Positions 12,677-24,300 of a stretch of DNA of 64,000 bases are shown here, in pieces (within the stretch, counting starts at the first letter, position 1; every line of letters begins with the position of its first letter). The translations under genes and the position numbers were made by a program. Source of the DNA: Parapristionchus giblindavisi (taxonomy: Eukaryota; Nematoda; Chromadorea; Rhabditida; Diplogasteridae); assembly GCA_943737045.1 (NCBI GenBank), contig CALSFV010000046.1, positions 310,001-374,000 of the forward strand. Reading direction: 5' to 3'. Under the pieces are notes generated by a model that saw nothing but the letters and a program-made list of their open reading frames with translations, had not been told where the DNA came from and made no database searches.

Positions 12677-12730
12677 GGTCATGTTTATCCGTATTTCATT
12701 GTAGGTCATGTTTATCCGTATTTCATTGTA
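12677..12730. repeat. Perfect 27-bp tandem duplication, right arm
   Basis: Mirror of 3737-3790, with ggtcatgtttatccg starting each unit. Its presence in both arms shows that the duplication arose before, or was copied by, arm-to-arm exchange. Confidence 0.93.
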
Positions 12731-13064
12731 CGCTGCGAGTCATGTGATTTTGATCAATCATTTCTCTTTCATAGCATTCACCAAAATGTTTATGTATTAT
12801 CATCCACTCCATAATAACTAGTTTGTATTCATACCTCACAATCTACACGCCAGAGTGGAGGTTGGTGGCGACTATGAAAAATATAATTCTCTGAGTGTGG
12901 GTAACCACTCGAGCAATGTTACTTCAAGGAAATTGTGTAGTGAGAAGAAGACAGACCACCTTAGATAGTGCTTGAAACGAGCGAATTTACGTTTTTTCAA
13001 AGTGTATGAACCACCATTCAACAGCTCATATTATAAAGCAACAGAATGGGTACGGCGAGATCGT
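12731..13064. other. Right-arm interior before the insertion
   Basis: Mirror of about 3403-3736. I see nothing beyond the match to the left arm. Confidence 0.6.
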
Positions 13065-13072
13065 CAATTTCT
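13065..13072 (+). repeat. Target-site duplication, first copy
   Basis: caatttct sits directly before the 836-bp element. It occurs once at the empty site in the left arm (as agaaattg near 3395-3402). Confidence 0.88.
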
Positions 13073-13908
13073 GTAGCGAAATCGCTACTCAAATACAATT
13101 AAAATAGAATAAATAATCCAAGTTTGCCTAAAACAATCAGTTCATGATAGACCAAAGAATATACGGTAGAATTCAAGTTGAATCGCGCACTATGATGCGC
13201 ATGTTGTAATGGCCCAACTATCCTACGGTATTCTTCCCAGCTCCAATTTCTGATTCTCTCCAAGTCAGTCTCATTCAACTCTCCCGTGCTGACTGGCGGC
13301 ACGTCGTCGCTCTTCCTACTTTTAATTATTCATTATTTTCTCCGCATTTACTTATATTTATCACTTCTCGTTAATTCCTATCACTTCCCTGTAAGTCCAT
13401 CTCATATTGCTGAGCCTTGATAAGTCTACCTTCATCCTCTTATTCTATCTTCACCTATTTCGTCATCATTATGTAAATCTTTTCACGCCTAAGTTCAAGT
13501 CCAACATTTTCTCGTATTATCTTCCTATTTCATCACTGCTGGCAATAGCCAATCACCATCTACTTCCACTTCATTCTCCACGTTCCCCGCTTGCATTCAC
13601 TGTTGTTTTATTCTTTCGTGCTATTTCCTATCGCCCTATACTTTCATTGTTTAATTACCCAAGTTTGAGGTCATCTCAACGCGAGTGGTTTGCCGTCAAG
13701 AGCCCCGTCTCTCCGATTCCCTCTTCATCACCTCCTATCACCAACCTTAAGTTATGATCTAAGGCCTAAGGCCAAAACTTTACCAAGTCTTCCTAATAAT
13801 ATAATAAATATATATTCACTCCAATATATTCTTGTTGTCTATACACGGGATACAAGGGTGACAACACATTTTACCCATAGCCTTATACATAGTGACCAAA
13901 CGTCATTA
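13073..13908. mobile_element. 836-bp insertion in right arm with 8-bp target duplication
   Basis: The left arm preserves the empty site (tcgtcaatttctagttaaag on the right-arm strand). In the right arm caatttct appears at 13065-13072 and again at 13909-13916, flanking 836 bp of unrelated sequence. The total of 844 bp equals the shift in arm pairing exactly. One end is a perfect hairpin, gtagcgaaatcgctac (13073-13088). The other end reads cgtcatta, so there are no matching terminal inverted repeats. The top strand is pyrimidine-rich through 13310-13760. A short minus-strand frame (13099-13302) and two overlapping plus-strand frames (13407-13757, 13690-13947) match no family I know. Candidates are a truncated non-LTR retrotransposon read on the minus strand, ending at the hairpin, or a non-autonomous DNA element. 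hAT elements make 8-bp duplications but normally have terminal inverted repeats, which I do not see. Confidence 0.85.
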
Positions 13909-13916
13909 CAATTTCT
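13909..13916 (+). repeat. Target-site duplication, second copy
   Basis: caatttct sits directly after the 836-bp element, and the palindrome arm resumes with agttaaag. Confidence 0.88.
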
Positions 13917-14433
13917 AGTTAAAGACTTTTCTTTAGATCGAATGTAATTTCATTAAGTGGAATGACCGAAGGGTATTGTTATCTTCCGAATGAAAACGAC
14001 ATTGTTCTATATCTAAATATCTAAATATTGTAATATGAATCGTCTATTGTAATGTCTAGTCGATCAGCTTCGATAGTTGCGATGAATAAATGTGTACAGA
14101 CCAATTGCACTTTTTAAACGTTGATAGCGCTTGCTTTCTTGATTGGTACATTGTTGAATTGACTTTGTTTCTATCATTGACCTGAAACATTCACTTTAAA
14201 GATAATACTAGTGTTTGTCTTAGCCATGTACAATACAAATTGACAGTTCAGTTCTTTTTCAAATGAGCATAATATTTTCACTCTTATTTCATAAGAATCT
14301 TCATTTATACCGCAATGTAGTAATATTTGAGCTCCAAATGATATGTTTATTAGTTTTGTAGAGTTGTCTGCAGTATACTTTACAAGATTGTATTGAAATA
14401 TCCATAAATATTATATTAGTAACGAGATGACGT
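13917..14433. other. Right-arm interior after the insertion
   Basis: Mirror of about 2878-3394. It holds the short atatctaa tandem near 14010-14025 and nothing else of note. Confidence 0.6.
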
Positions 14434-14814
14434 GTGTTTCCAAGATCGACCATAACAGCTTTCATTTATAGGGCTTTAAAAAAAGGAATTTGGAACTGCT
14501 GTGAGCATCTCTTCATATTTCATGACATGAAGTCATTCATTGTAGTATCTGTGGGGTGTTTTCCTAATAGTTTCACTCATAGTTTATTCAGTAGTGTTAT
14601 TCATGCAGAGAAGAACAGAGCTAGTAATTTTTCTGCCAGTGACAATCCATATATTAATCATTTGCAGTTTCCGAAAACATCAAAAGCTCTTTACTCTCTA
14701 AAGACTTATCAGTACAATCGATTTATGCAGGCTGGTGCTTTCAGACGTATGATGTATTGTAAAAATAAAGGCCAGCACCGAGATCCGGATTACCACTTAA
14801 TTTCTAAGACATAA
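14434..14814 (+). other. 126-codon open frame, status uncertain (right arm)
   Basis: This is the longest frame in the window outside low-complexity sequence, and it starts with ATG. The predicted product is mixed in composition, basic near the C-terminus (FRRMMYCKNKGQHRDPDYHL), with no signal peptide, membrane segment or domain that I recognise. An identical frame lies in the left arm at 2497-2877 on the minus strand. Two identical copies would fit a palindrome-borne amplified gene, but a chance frame of this length is also plausible. No promoter or splice structure supports it. Confidence 0.2.
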
Positions 14815-14943
14815 ATTACAGTAACGGCTCGTACCACAAGAGTATTTCTGGAGTTAGTGCGCGAGCAGACTTTTCTAAGTTATATTTTACAGTAATGGCT
14901 TGCACCACAAGAGTGTCTCAGGTGTTAATGCGTAAGCAGACTT
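14801..14943. repeat. Imperfect 71-bp tandem duplication, right arm
   Basis: Mirror of 2368-2510, with ttactgtaa and ggct.g.accacaagagt shared by both units. It lies between the end of a 126-codon frame (14434-14814) and the start of a 62-codon frame (14895-15083). Confidence 0.75.
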
Positions 14944-16570
14944 CTTTTAGCACTATTCAAATATTGTTCAGGGATTTATGGTTGGATAGTTTGATTTATT
15001 CTTTTGCTTTGGAGTGGGGGGAAAGTCAATCGTATCAAAATATCTTCGTTATGTTCTTTCTTGCACTTCATTTGTTATCGTGAATAGTTTCGTTTGGTAT
15101 ATTATGAATAAAATTGATGTTCTTTGAAACATTTTAATGTTGATATCAAATCATTGAGTCCTAAATAAGTCTTAAGTGGGCAGGGCCAGACTATTGCGAG
15201 GCAATGAGCGGAATTTGTATTGTTCGGACAGTTTTAATTCTATAATAATCAACTCGTGCATATCACGAGAAAACCCTATCATTCTTCTTCAGTTGTTAAA
15301 ATCCCATAGCTAAGTTTCCCTGACTTTATTACACATCTTCATTTGCAAGTATATTATCTACTTGTAAAGTCCCTCAATATGAATACTCGTGTAATCAATT
15401 GACGGAAGATTTCAGTGACTCTCATTTCTTCTACCATTACAATGTTATTTGTGAGAACTTTTGAACCGAGCTTAAGAGATCCCTTTTAAGCAATGTGAGA
15501 TAGATTTTACAACATGATAGTTCAGAAGAATGATTCTCACAACTAGTATCATTATATCATATGTATTGCATTAGACTAGGCTAGAAATAACTTGCAGGCA
15601 ATAATGTCTGCCTAAGGTTAGAAAGAAAGCAATGATGAACTAAAGAGATAACCTGAGGTAATTGGATAGCGTGTCAATCGTAAATATCTCATTTTAATAA
15701 TTATTTTTATGAACATATTTTCCACTTATATTATATAATGTAATTATATTGTTCACTTTATTAACACAACTCAAGTCCATTATGTCAACTCAAACTTTAA
15801 TCGTTCGTATCATAAATGGTTAAAATCAATAAAAATTCTTTGCTAATGTGCTAATACTCTAAAATTTTAGTTGAATGTTGAATGTGATCACTGTGAACAG
15901 TCTGACAGAGTGGATCATCTAATTCCAAGCATCCTTGTTTATGGACTTTATACCCAATAATGATGTTTCTAATAGAGATACTCGTCTAAACAAGGCACTC
16001 TAGGCACTTATTCAGAACGGAATATTTATAAAAGCTAACTTAACGTGATAACTTGGATATTAATATGCCTGGAAACATGATGTGACAGTAATTCATTTAG
16101 TAAAATCATACTTGCAAAATAACTTGAGCGTTCGTCAATCTCTTGAAGATTAGATCTGGACATTACTATATGATCGATGATTGTTCTTTTATGAGGAAAT
16201 TCAAATATAGTGAAACTATGGTCATATGATTTGGTTGTCATGTCTCTTCTATTATTAATTATTAGGAATAATCAAAAAGTGAATGAGGAGAATTGAATAG
16301 AATGAGAAATTGTGACATAAATGCAAATTGCCGTACTAGTGTTAGCGTATTATTCCTTATTCGTTTTTAAAATACGTGACCAAAGTAATGTTAATTAAGA
16401 TGAGATATCATGTAAGAGTGATCATTGTGAGAGAGGAACAGAAATTGTATGTGTTGTCTTGATGTGATGAATATGTGGTATCAATAAACTAATCATTCTT
16501 CTGGATAAACCACTTTTTAGATCTCTTCTTATTACTGTGATTGAGTTATAGAGAATATGGAAATGGAGTA
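14944..16570. other. Right-arm interior, no gene seen
   Basis: Mirror of 741-2367. The substitutions at 16283 and 16393 (left-arm 1028 and 918) are among the few differences between the arms. Confidence 0.6.
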
Positions 16571-16920
16571 TAGAAAGTAAAAACGATGAGGAGATAGCAG
16601 AAAAGTATCATCGAGATTATAGAGTAAGATAAGAGGGGACCTTCTACTGTGAGAGAGCCTTAGAGAAGAGATTTCATTGAAGATATTGAAGATTATTAAG
16701 CTCTAGCATAAAAACAATCATTCAATAGACGCCTATCGGTTGTATGGGTGATATGTGTGATGTTACTCTCTTGCTCAGAGGTTAGTTTACCGATTGTCAA
16801 ATGTTACAGATTGGACAGCTGTTATCATTTGATCAATGAGATTATTACATGATTCTATCACTTTGAATATTATGTAGTCTTTATTTGTTCTTGTTAATAT
16901 ATTTAAATTTGACATTGGCT

Positions 16921-17390
16921 GGGGCGTGCTGTATGCAATATGGGGAGAATGCAGAGAGAAAGAGAGAGAGGGAGAGAGACTGAGAAGGTCGTTGTAGATA
17001 TTGCAAAACAGCTTGAGAGATTTGAATATAGAAATAATGTTTCAGAAAGCTATGAATGAGAGAGTATGCAGAAAAAGGGAGCAGAAGTATAGTACTATGT
17101 GAGAGAGTGTTTAAAATGAAGAGAAAGCAGAGAAGAAGAGTAAGAGAGAAGGAAAGAGATATGAAGATACCATGCCCCAAAACAGTCATTCAGTAGCTTG
17201 TCGTTAGTCGATTGTGGTCGAGTATGCTCCAGGTTATGCTCAGTATGTTCAGTTCGTTGTTGATCAATTTATCGATTGGGGTGATTTTATCGATTGATTC
17301 TTATGAGGCATTCAATTGATCTTTTCACTTTGATTGATCTTTGATCTCATTATCATTATTGATCTTTGATTATTATAATGATTCCATTTA
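16921..17390 (+). repeat. Outer edge unit of palindrome (unit B)
   Basis: This unit has a purine-rich block (about 16941-17165), then the boundary motif ccccaaaacagtcattca, then a segment rich in atcgat and tgatc motifs that runs to 17390. The same order of parts recurs just outside the palindrome at 17391-18140, and more faintly at 16571-16880. The region therefore looks like an old tandem series of a GA-block-plus-tail unit. Its mirror image is the start of the window (1-390). Confidence 0.75.
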
Positions 17391-17935
17391 TTGTTTGTTG
17401 TGAAAGAGGAGAGAGTGTGTGAAAATGAGAGAGTACAGAGATGCAGAGAAGTGAGCGAGAGAGTGTGTGACAGTGAGAGAGGGCAAAGAAGTAGAGAAAT
17501 AGGTGAGAGAGTGTGTGAATGTGAGAGAATTAGAGAAATAGGTGAGAGAGTGTGTGACAGTGAGAGAAGTAGAGAAACAAGTGAGAGAGTGTGTGAAAGT
17601 GAGAGAAGTAGAGAAATAGATGAGAGAGTGTGTGAAAATGAGAGAGTACAGAGATGCAGAGAAGTGAGCGAGAGAGTGTGTGACAGTGAGAGAGGGCAAA
17701 GAAGTAGAGAAATAGGTGAGAGAGTGTGTGAATGTGAGAGAATTAGAGAAATAGGTGAGAGAGTGTGTGACAGTGAGAGAAGTAGAGAAACAAGTGAGAG
17801 AGTGTGTGAAAGTGAGAGAAGTAGAGAAATAGATGAGAGAGTGTGTGAAAGTGAGAGAGTACAGAGAAGTAGAGCAGTGAGCGAGAGAGTATGAGAGAGT
17901 GAGAGAGTACAGAGAAGTAGAGAAGTGCAGTGACT
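17391..17935 (+). repeat. Purine-rich tandem array, 39-bp and 213-bp periods
   Basis: The top strand is nearly all purine with regular gtgtgtga motifs. The basic unit is about 39 bp: gtgagagagtgtgtga, a gagagaagtagagaaa-like part and a variable end. A larger unit repeats at 213 bp; for example the run gtgtgtgaaaatgagagagt starts at 17415 and again at 17628. Because 39 and 213 are multiples of three, several frames stay open on both strands for 100-216 codons. These encode only serine/leucine/histidine-rich or glutamate/arginine-rich low-complexity peptide, so I do not call a gene. Such GA/TC tracts can form triplex DNA, which is general knowledge and untested here. Confidence 0.93.
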
Positions 17936-18140
17936 AAGCTCCGCCCCAAAACAGTCATTCATTAGTCGATCGTCTGCCGCGTGTGGTTGTGTGTACTGTT
18001 GCTCCAGGTCAGTTCCTCGATGATCATGTTATCGATTAGTGTAGATCTATCGATTGATATTTGTGTTTCAATTGATCTATTTATTCTGATTGATACTTGA
18101 TCTTTGTGCTTTATTATTATTACTTGTTTATTAATTTGTT
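17936..18140 (+). repeat. Tail of duplicated edge unit (unit C)
   Basis: After the GA array the sequence reads gccccaaaacagtcattca at about 17943, as at 17173 in the palindrome edge. It then runs through gctccaggt, tatcgatt, tatcgattgat, caattgatct and tgattgat.cttgatcttt in the same order as 17225-17345. It is clearly related but diverged, with several small indels. Unit C is therefore a duplicate of the palindrome's end lying outside the palindrome as far as the window shows. Confidence 0.75.
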
Positions 18141-18190
18141 TTTTACTTTGCGCTTTGGTGGTCCAATTTATTGCTCATGATGACGCAAGA

Positions 18191-18290
18191 AATTTGATTG
18201 ACAGATGTTTTTTTGTTTGTTTACACATGTACTTGTTAACAACTTGTTAACATGTGTAAACATATGTACCTGTCACCTGTCAATCAAATT
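18191..18290. mobile_element. 100-bp near-symmetric hairpin (MITE-like) at the satellite junction
   Basis: The outer stem is aatttgattgacag (18191-18204) with ctgtcaatcaaatt (18277-18290), a perfect 14-bp match. The inner stem is gtttacacatgt (18219-18230) with acatgtgtaaac (18250-18261), a perfect 12-bp match on almost the same axis. The loop holds gttaac twice in the context acttgttaac. This could be a tiny foldback transposon or a cruciform-forming site. It is non-coding, and flanking duplications are not clear. Confidence 0.7.
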
Positions 18291-18377
18291 ATGATGTCGG
18301 CACCCTTTGATGTGTGTCGGCATCCTTTGATCATCGTGGGTGGTAAAAAATGGTCCTCCAAAGCGCACTATACTACT
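18291..18377. other. Unique junction before the satellite
   Basis: A short direct repeat, gtcggca.cctttgat, occurs at about 18296-18311 and 18317-18332. Unrelated sequence then runs to the first satellite base. Confidence 0.6.
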
Positions 18378-21300
18378 AAAAGTGTATCGTATTCAGATTT
18401 TTTTGCTCTTTCGTTGGGTATACGACAAGATAGGTTTCATTGCCATTTTCACATTTCACAAGTAATTTTTATCATATAAGAGTAAAAGCTACTTTTGTAC
18501 TTCGGCCATTTTCGCGACTGTAAAATAATACGGTTAGACAGGAGCTGAAGTGTGTACGATTCAGCATTTTTTTCTCTTTCCATGGTATATGACACGATTA
18601 GTATCGTTGACAATTTGACTTGTCATGAATTGTTTTGTAGGGAAAATGCAAAGAGTACTGGAAGATAATTTAGCATTTTGGCATATGTGACCGCTTTTCA
18701 GGAATGGAAAAGTGTATCGTATTCAGATTTTTTTACTCTTTCACATGGTATACGACACGATAGGTATCGTTGCCATTTTCACATTTCACAAGTAATTTTT
18801 ATCATATAAGAGTAAAAGCTACTTTTGTACTTCGGTCATTGTGTCGACCGTAAAATAATACGGTTCGACATGAGCTGAAGAGTGTACGATTCAGAATTTT
18901 TTTCTCTTTCACATGGTATATGACACGATTAGTATCGATGATAATTTGACTTGTCATGAATTGTTTTGTAGCGAAAATGCAAAGAGTACTGGAAGATAAT
19001 TTAGCATTTTGGCCTATGTGACCGCTGTTCAGGAATGGAAAAGTGTATCGTATTCAGATTTTTTTGCTCTTTCGTTGGGTATACGACAAGATAGGTTTCA
19101 TTGCCATTTTCACATCTCACAAGTAATTTTTATCATATAAGAGTAAAAGCTACTTTTGTACTTCGGTCATTGTGTCGACCGTAAAATAACACGGTTCGAC
19201 ATGAGCTGAAGAGTGTACGATTCAGAATTTTTTCGCTTTCACATGGTATATGAAACGATTAGTATCGTTGATAATTTGACTTGTCATGAATTGTTTTGTA
19301 GGGAAAATGCAAAGAGTACTGGAAGATAATTTAGCATTTTGGCATATGTGACCGCTTTCAGGAATGAAAAAGTGTATCGTATTCAGATTTTTTTACTCTT
19401 TCGTTGGGTATACGACAAGATAGGTTTCATTGCCATTTTCACATTTCACAAGTAATTTTTATCAAATAAGAGTAAAAGCTACTTTTGTACTTCGGCCATT
19501 GTCGCGACTGTAAAATAATACGGTTAGACAGGAGCTGAAGTGTGTACGATTCAGCATTTTTATCTCTTTCACATGGTATATGACACGATTAGTATCGTTG
19601 ACAATTTGACTTGTCATGAATTGTTTTGTAGGGAAAATGCATAGAGTACTGGAAGATAATTTAGCATTTTGGCATATGTGACCGCTTTTCAGGAATGGAA
19701 AAGTGTATCGTATTCAGATTTTTTTGCTCTTTCGTTGGGTATACGACAAGATAGGTTTCATTGCCATTTTCACATTTCACAAGTAATTTTTATCATATAA
19801 GAGTAAAAGCTACTTTTGTACTTCGGTCATTGTGTCGACCGTAAAATAATATGGTTCGACATGAGCTGAAGAGTGTACGATTCAGAATTTTTTTCTCTTT
19901 CACATGGTATATGACACGATTAGTATCGTTGATAATTTGACTTGTCATGAATTGTTTTGTAGCGAAAATGCAAAGAGTACTGGAAGATAATTTAGCATTT
20001 TGGCCTATGTGACCGCTTTTCTGGAATGGAAAAGTGTATCGTATTCAGATTTTTTTGCTCTTTCGTTGGGTATACGACAAGATAGGTTTCATTGCCATTT
20101 TCACATCTCACAAGTAATTTTTATCATATAAGAGTAAAAGCTACTTTTGTACTTCGGTCATTGTGTCGACCGTAAAATAATACGGTTCGACATGAGCTGA
20201 AGAGTGTACGATTCAGAATTTTTTCGCTTTCACATGGTATATGAAACGATTAGTATCGTTGACAATTTGACTTGTCATGAATTGTTTTGTAGGGAAAATG
20301 CAAAGAGTACTGGAAGATAATTTAGCATTTTGGCATATGTGACCGCTTTTCAGGAATGGAAAAGTGTATCGTATTCAGATTTTTTTGCTCTTTCGTTGGG
20401 TATACGACAAGATAGGTTTCATTGCCATTTTCACATTTCACAAGTAATTTTTATCATATAAGAGTAAAAGCTACTTTTGTACTTCGGTCATTGTGTCGAC
20501 CGTAAAATAATATGGTTCGACATGAGCTGAAGAGTGTACGATTCAGAATTTTTTTCTCTTTCACATGGTATATGACACGATTAGTATCGTTGATAATTTG
20601 ACTTGTCATGAATTGTTTTGTAGCGAAAATGCAAAGAGTACTGGAAGATAATTTAGCATTTTGGCCTATGTGACCGCTGTTCAGGAATGGAAAAGTGTAT
20701 CGTATTCAGATTTTTTTGCTCTTTCGTTGGGTATACGACAAGATAAGTTTCATTGCCATTTTCACATTTCACAAGTAATTTTTATCATATAAGAGTAAAA
20801 GCTACTTTTGTACTTCGGCCATTGTGTCGACCGAAAATAATACGGTTCGACATGAGCTGAAGAGTGTACGATTCAGAATTTTTTTCTCTTTCACATGGTA
20901 TATGACACGATTAGTATCGTTGACAATTTGACTTGTCATGAATTGTTTTGTAGCGAAAATGCAAAGAGTACTGGAAGATAATTTAGCATTTTGGCCTATG
21001 TGACCGCTGTTCAGGAATGGAAAAGTGTATCGTATTCAGATTTTTTTGCTCTTTCGTTGGGTATACGACAAGATAGGTTTCATTGCCATTTTCACATTTC
21101 ACAAGTAATTTTTATCATATAAGAGTAAAAGCTACTTTTGTACTTCGGTCATTGTGTCGACCGTAAAATAAAACGGTTCGACATGAGCTGAAGAGTGTAC
21201 GATTCAGAATTTTTTTCTCTTTCACATGGTATATGACACGATTAGTATCGTAGATAATTTGACTTGTCATGAATTGTTTTGTAGCGAAAATGCAAAGAGT

Positions 21301-24300
21301 ACTGGAAGATAATTTAGCATTTTGGCCTATGTGACCGCTGTTCAGGAATGGAAAAGTGTATCGTATTCAGATTTTTTTGCTCTTTCGTTGGGTATACGAC
21401 AAGATAGGTTTCATTGCCATTTTCACATTTCACAAGTAATTTTTATCATATAAGAGTAAAAGCTACTTTTGTACTTCGGCCATTGTGTCGACCGAAAATA
21501 ATACGGTTCGACATGAGCTGAAGAGTGTACGATTCAGAATTTTTTTCTCTTTCACATGGTATATGACACGATTAGTATCATTGACAATTTGACTTGTCAT
21601 GAATTGTTTTGTAGCGAAAATGCAAAGAGTACTGGAAGATAATTTAGCATTTTGGCCTATGTGACCGCTTTTCAGGAATGGAAAAGTGTATCGTATTCAG
21701 ATTTTTTTGCTCTTTCGTTGGGTATACGACAAGATAGGTTTCATTGCCATTTTCACATTTCACAAGTAATTTTTATCATATAAGAGTAAAAGCTACTTTT
21801 GTACTTCGGTCATTGTGTCGACCGTAAAATAATATGGTTCGACATGAGCTGAAGAGTGTACGATTCAGAATTTTTTTCTCTTTCACATGGTATATGACAC
21901 GATTAGTATCGTTGATAATTTGACTTGTCATGAATTGTTTTGTAGCGAAAATGCAAAGAGTACTGGAAGATAATTTAGCATTTTGGCCTATGTGACCGCT
22001 GTTCAGGAATGGAAAAGTGTATCGTATTCAGATTTTTTTGCTCTTTCGTTGGGTATACGACAAGATAGGTTTCATTGCCATTTTCACATTTCACAAGTAA
22101 TTTTTATCATATAAGAGTAAAAGCTACTTTTGTACTTCGGTCATTGTGTCGACCGTAAAATAATACGGTTCGACATGAGCTGAAGAGTGTACGATTCAGA
22201 ATTTTTTTCTCTTTCACATGGTATATGACACGATTAGTATCGTTGATAATTTGACTTGTCATGAATTGTTTTGTAGCGAAAATGCAAAGAGTACTGGAAG
22301 ATAATTTAGCATTTTGGCCTATGTGACCGCTGTTCAGGAATGGAAAAGTGTATCGTATTCAGATTTTTTTGCTCTTTCGTTGGGTATACGACAAGATAGG
22401 TTTCATTGCCATTTTCACATTTCACAAGTAATTTTTATCATATAAGAGTAAAAGCTACTTTTGTACTTCGGCCATTGTGTCTACCGAAAATAATACGGTT
22501 CGACATGAGCTGAAGAGTGTACGATTCAGAATTTTTTTCTCTTTCACATGGTATATGACACGATTAGTATCGTTGACAATTTGACTTGTCATGAATTGTT
22601 TTGTAGCGAAAATGCAAAGAGTACTGGAAGATAATTTAGCATTTTGGCCTATGTGACCGCTTTTCAGGAATGGAAAAGTGTATCGTATTCAGATTTTTTT
22701 GCTCTTTCGTTGGGTATACGACAAGATAGGTTTCATTGCCATTTTCACATTTCACAAGTAATTTTTATCATATAAGAGTAAAAGCTACTTTTGTACTTCG
22801 GTCATTGTGTCGACCGTAAAATAATATGGTTCGACATGAGCTGAAGAGTGTACGATTCAGAATTTTTTTCTCTTTCACATGGTATATGACACGATTAGTA
22901 TCGTTGATAATTTGACTTGTCATGAATTGTTTTGTAGCGAAAATGCAAAGAGTACTGGAAGATAATTTAGCATTTTGGCCTATGTGACCGCTGTTCAGGA
23001 ATGGAAAAGTGTATCGTATTCAGATTTTTTTTGCTCTTTCGTTGGGTATACGACAAGATAGGTTTCATTGCCATTTTCACATTTCACAAGTAATTTTTAT
23101 CATATAAGAGTAAAAGCTACTTTTGTACTTCGGTCATTGTGTCGACCGTAAAATAATACGGTTCGACATGAGCTGAAGAGTGTACGATTCAGAATTTTTT
23201 TCTCTTTCACATGGTATATGACACGATTAGTATCGTTGATAATTTGACTTGTCATGAATTGTTTTGTAGCGAAAATGCAAAGAGTACTGGAAGATAATTT
23301 AGCATTTTGGCCTATGTGACCGCTGTTCAGGAATGGAAAAGTGTATCGTATTCAGATTTTTTTGCTCTTTCGTTGGGTATACGACAAGATAGGTTTCATT
23401 GCCATTTTCACATTTCACAAGTAATTTTTATCATATAAGAGTAAAAGCTACTTTTGTACTTCGGCCATTGTGTCGACCGAAAATAATACGGTTCGACATG
23501 AGCTGAAGAGTGTACGATTCAGAATTTTTTTCTCTTTCACATGGTATATGACACGATTAGTATCGTTGACAATTTGACTTGTCATGAATTGTTTTGTAGC
23601 GAAAATGCAAAGAGTACTGGAAGATAATTTATCATTTTGGCCTATGTGACCGCTGTTCAGGAATGGAAAAGTGTATCGTATTCAGATTTTTTTGCTCTTT
23701 CGTTGGGTATACGACAAGATAGGTTTCATTGCCATTTTCACATTTCACAAGTAATTTTTATCATATAAGAGTAAAAGCTACTTTTGTACTTCGGCCATTT
23801 TCGCGACTGTAAAATAATACGGTTAGACAGGAGCTGAAGTGTGTACGATTCAGAATTTTTTTCTCTTTCACATGGTATACGACACGATTAGTATCGTTGA
23901 TAATTTGACTTGTCATGAATTGTTTTGTAGCGAAAATGCAAAGAGTACTGGAAGATAATTTAGCATTTTGGCCTATGTGACCGCTGTTCAGGAATGGAAA
24001 AGTGTATCGTATTCAGATTTTTTTTGCTCTTTCGTTGGGTATACGACAAGATAGGTTTCATTGCCATTTTCACATTTCACAAGTAATTTTTATCATATAA
24101 GAGTAAAAGCTACTTTTGTACTTCGGTCATTGTGTCGACCGTAAAATAATACGGTTCGACATGAGCTGAAGAGTGTACGATTCAGAATTTTTTTCTCTTT
24201 CACATGGTATATGACACGATTAGTATCGTTGATAATTTGACTTGTCATGAATTGTTTTGTAGCGAAAATGTAAAGAGTACTGGAAGATAATTTAGCATTT

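Larger units (their letters stand above)
9105..17310 (-). repeat. Right arm of giant palindrome
   Basis: This is the inverted copy of 1-7575. It differs from the left arm mainly by an 844-bp insertion (836-bp element plus 8-bp target duplication, 13073-13916), by seven C instead of nine G near 10960, by the absence of 5 bp near 9486, and by a rearranged GC-rich segment at 9121-9285. The match runs to 17310, where the left arm leaves the window. The sequence that follows is a diverged relative of this arm's end, not a clean unique flank. No gene is recognised. Confidence 0.97.

Noticed and set aside
13099..13302. 67-codon minus-strand frame in the insertion as a transposase or reverse transcriptase piece
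   Set aside because: Starts with GTG, is short, and has no catalytic motif or recognisable domain.
1..17310. Palindrome as a plain long-read foldback artefact
   Set aside because: The one-sided insertion with target duplication, the rearranged inner element, the scattered substitutions and the unique spacer make a single-read artefact unlikely. A haplotype misjoin is still possible.
17312..17962. 216-codon minus-strand frame and 167-codon plus-strand frame
   Set aside because: They are open because the tandem units (39 and 213 bp) are multiples of three. The peptides are pure low-complexity repeats with no domain, and frames are open on both strands at once.
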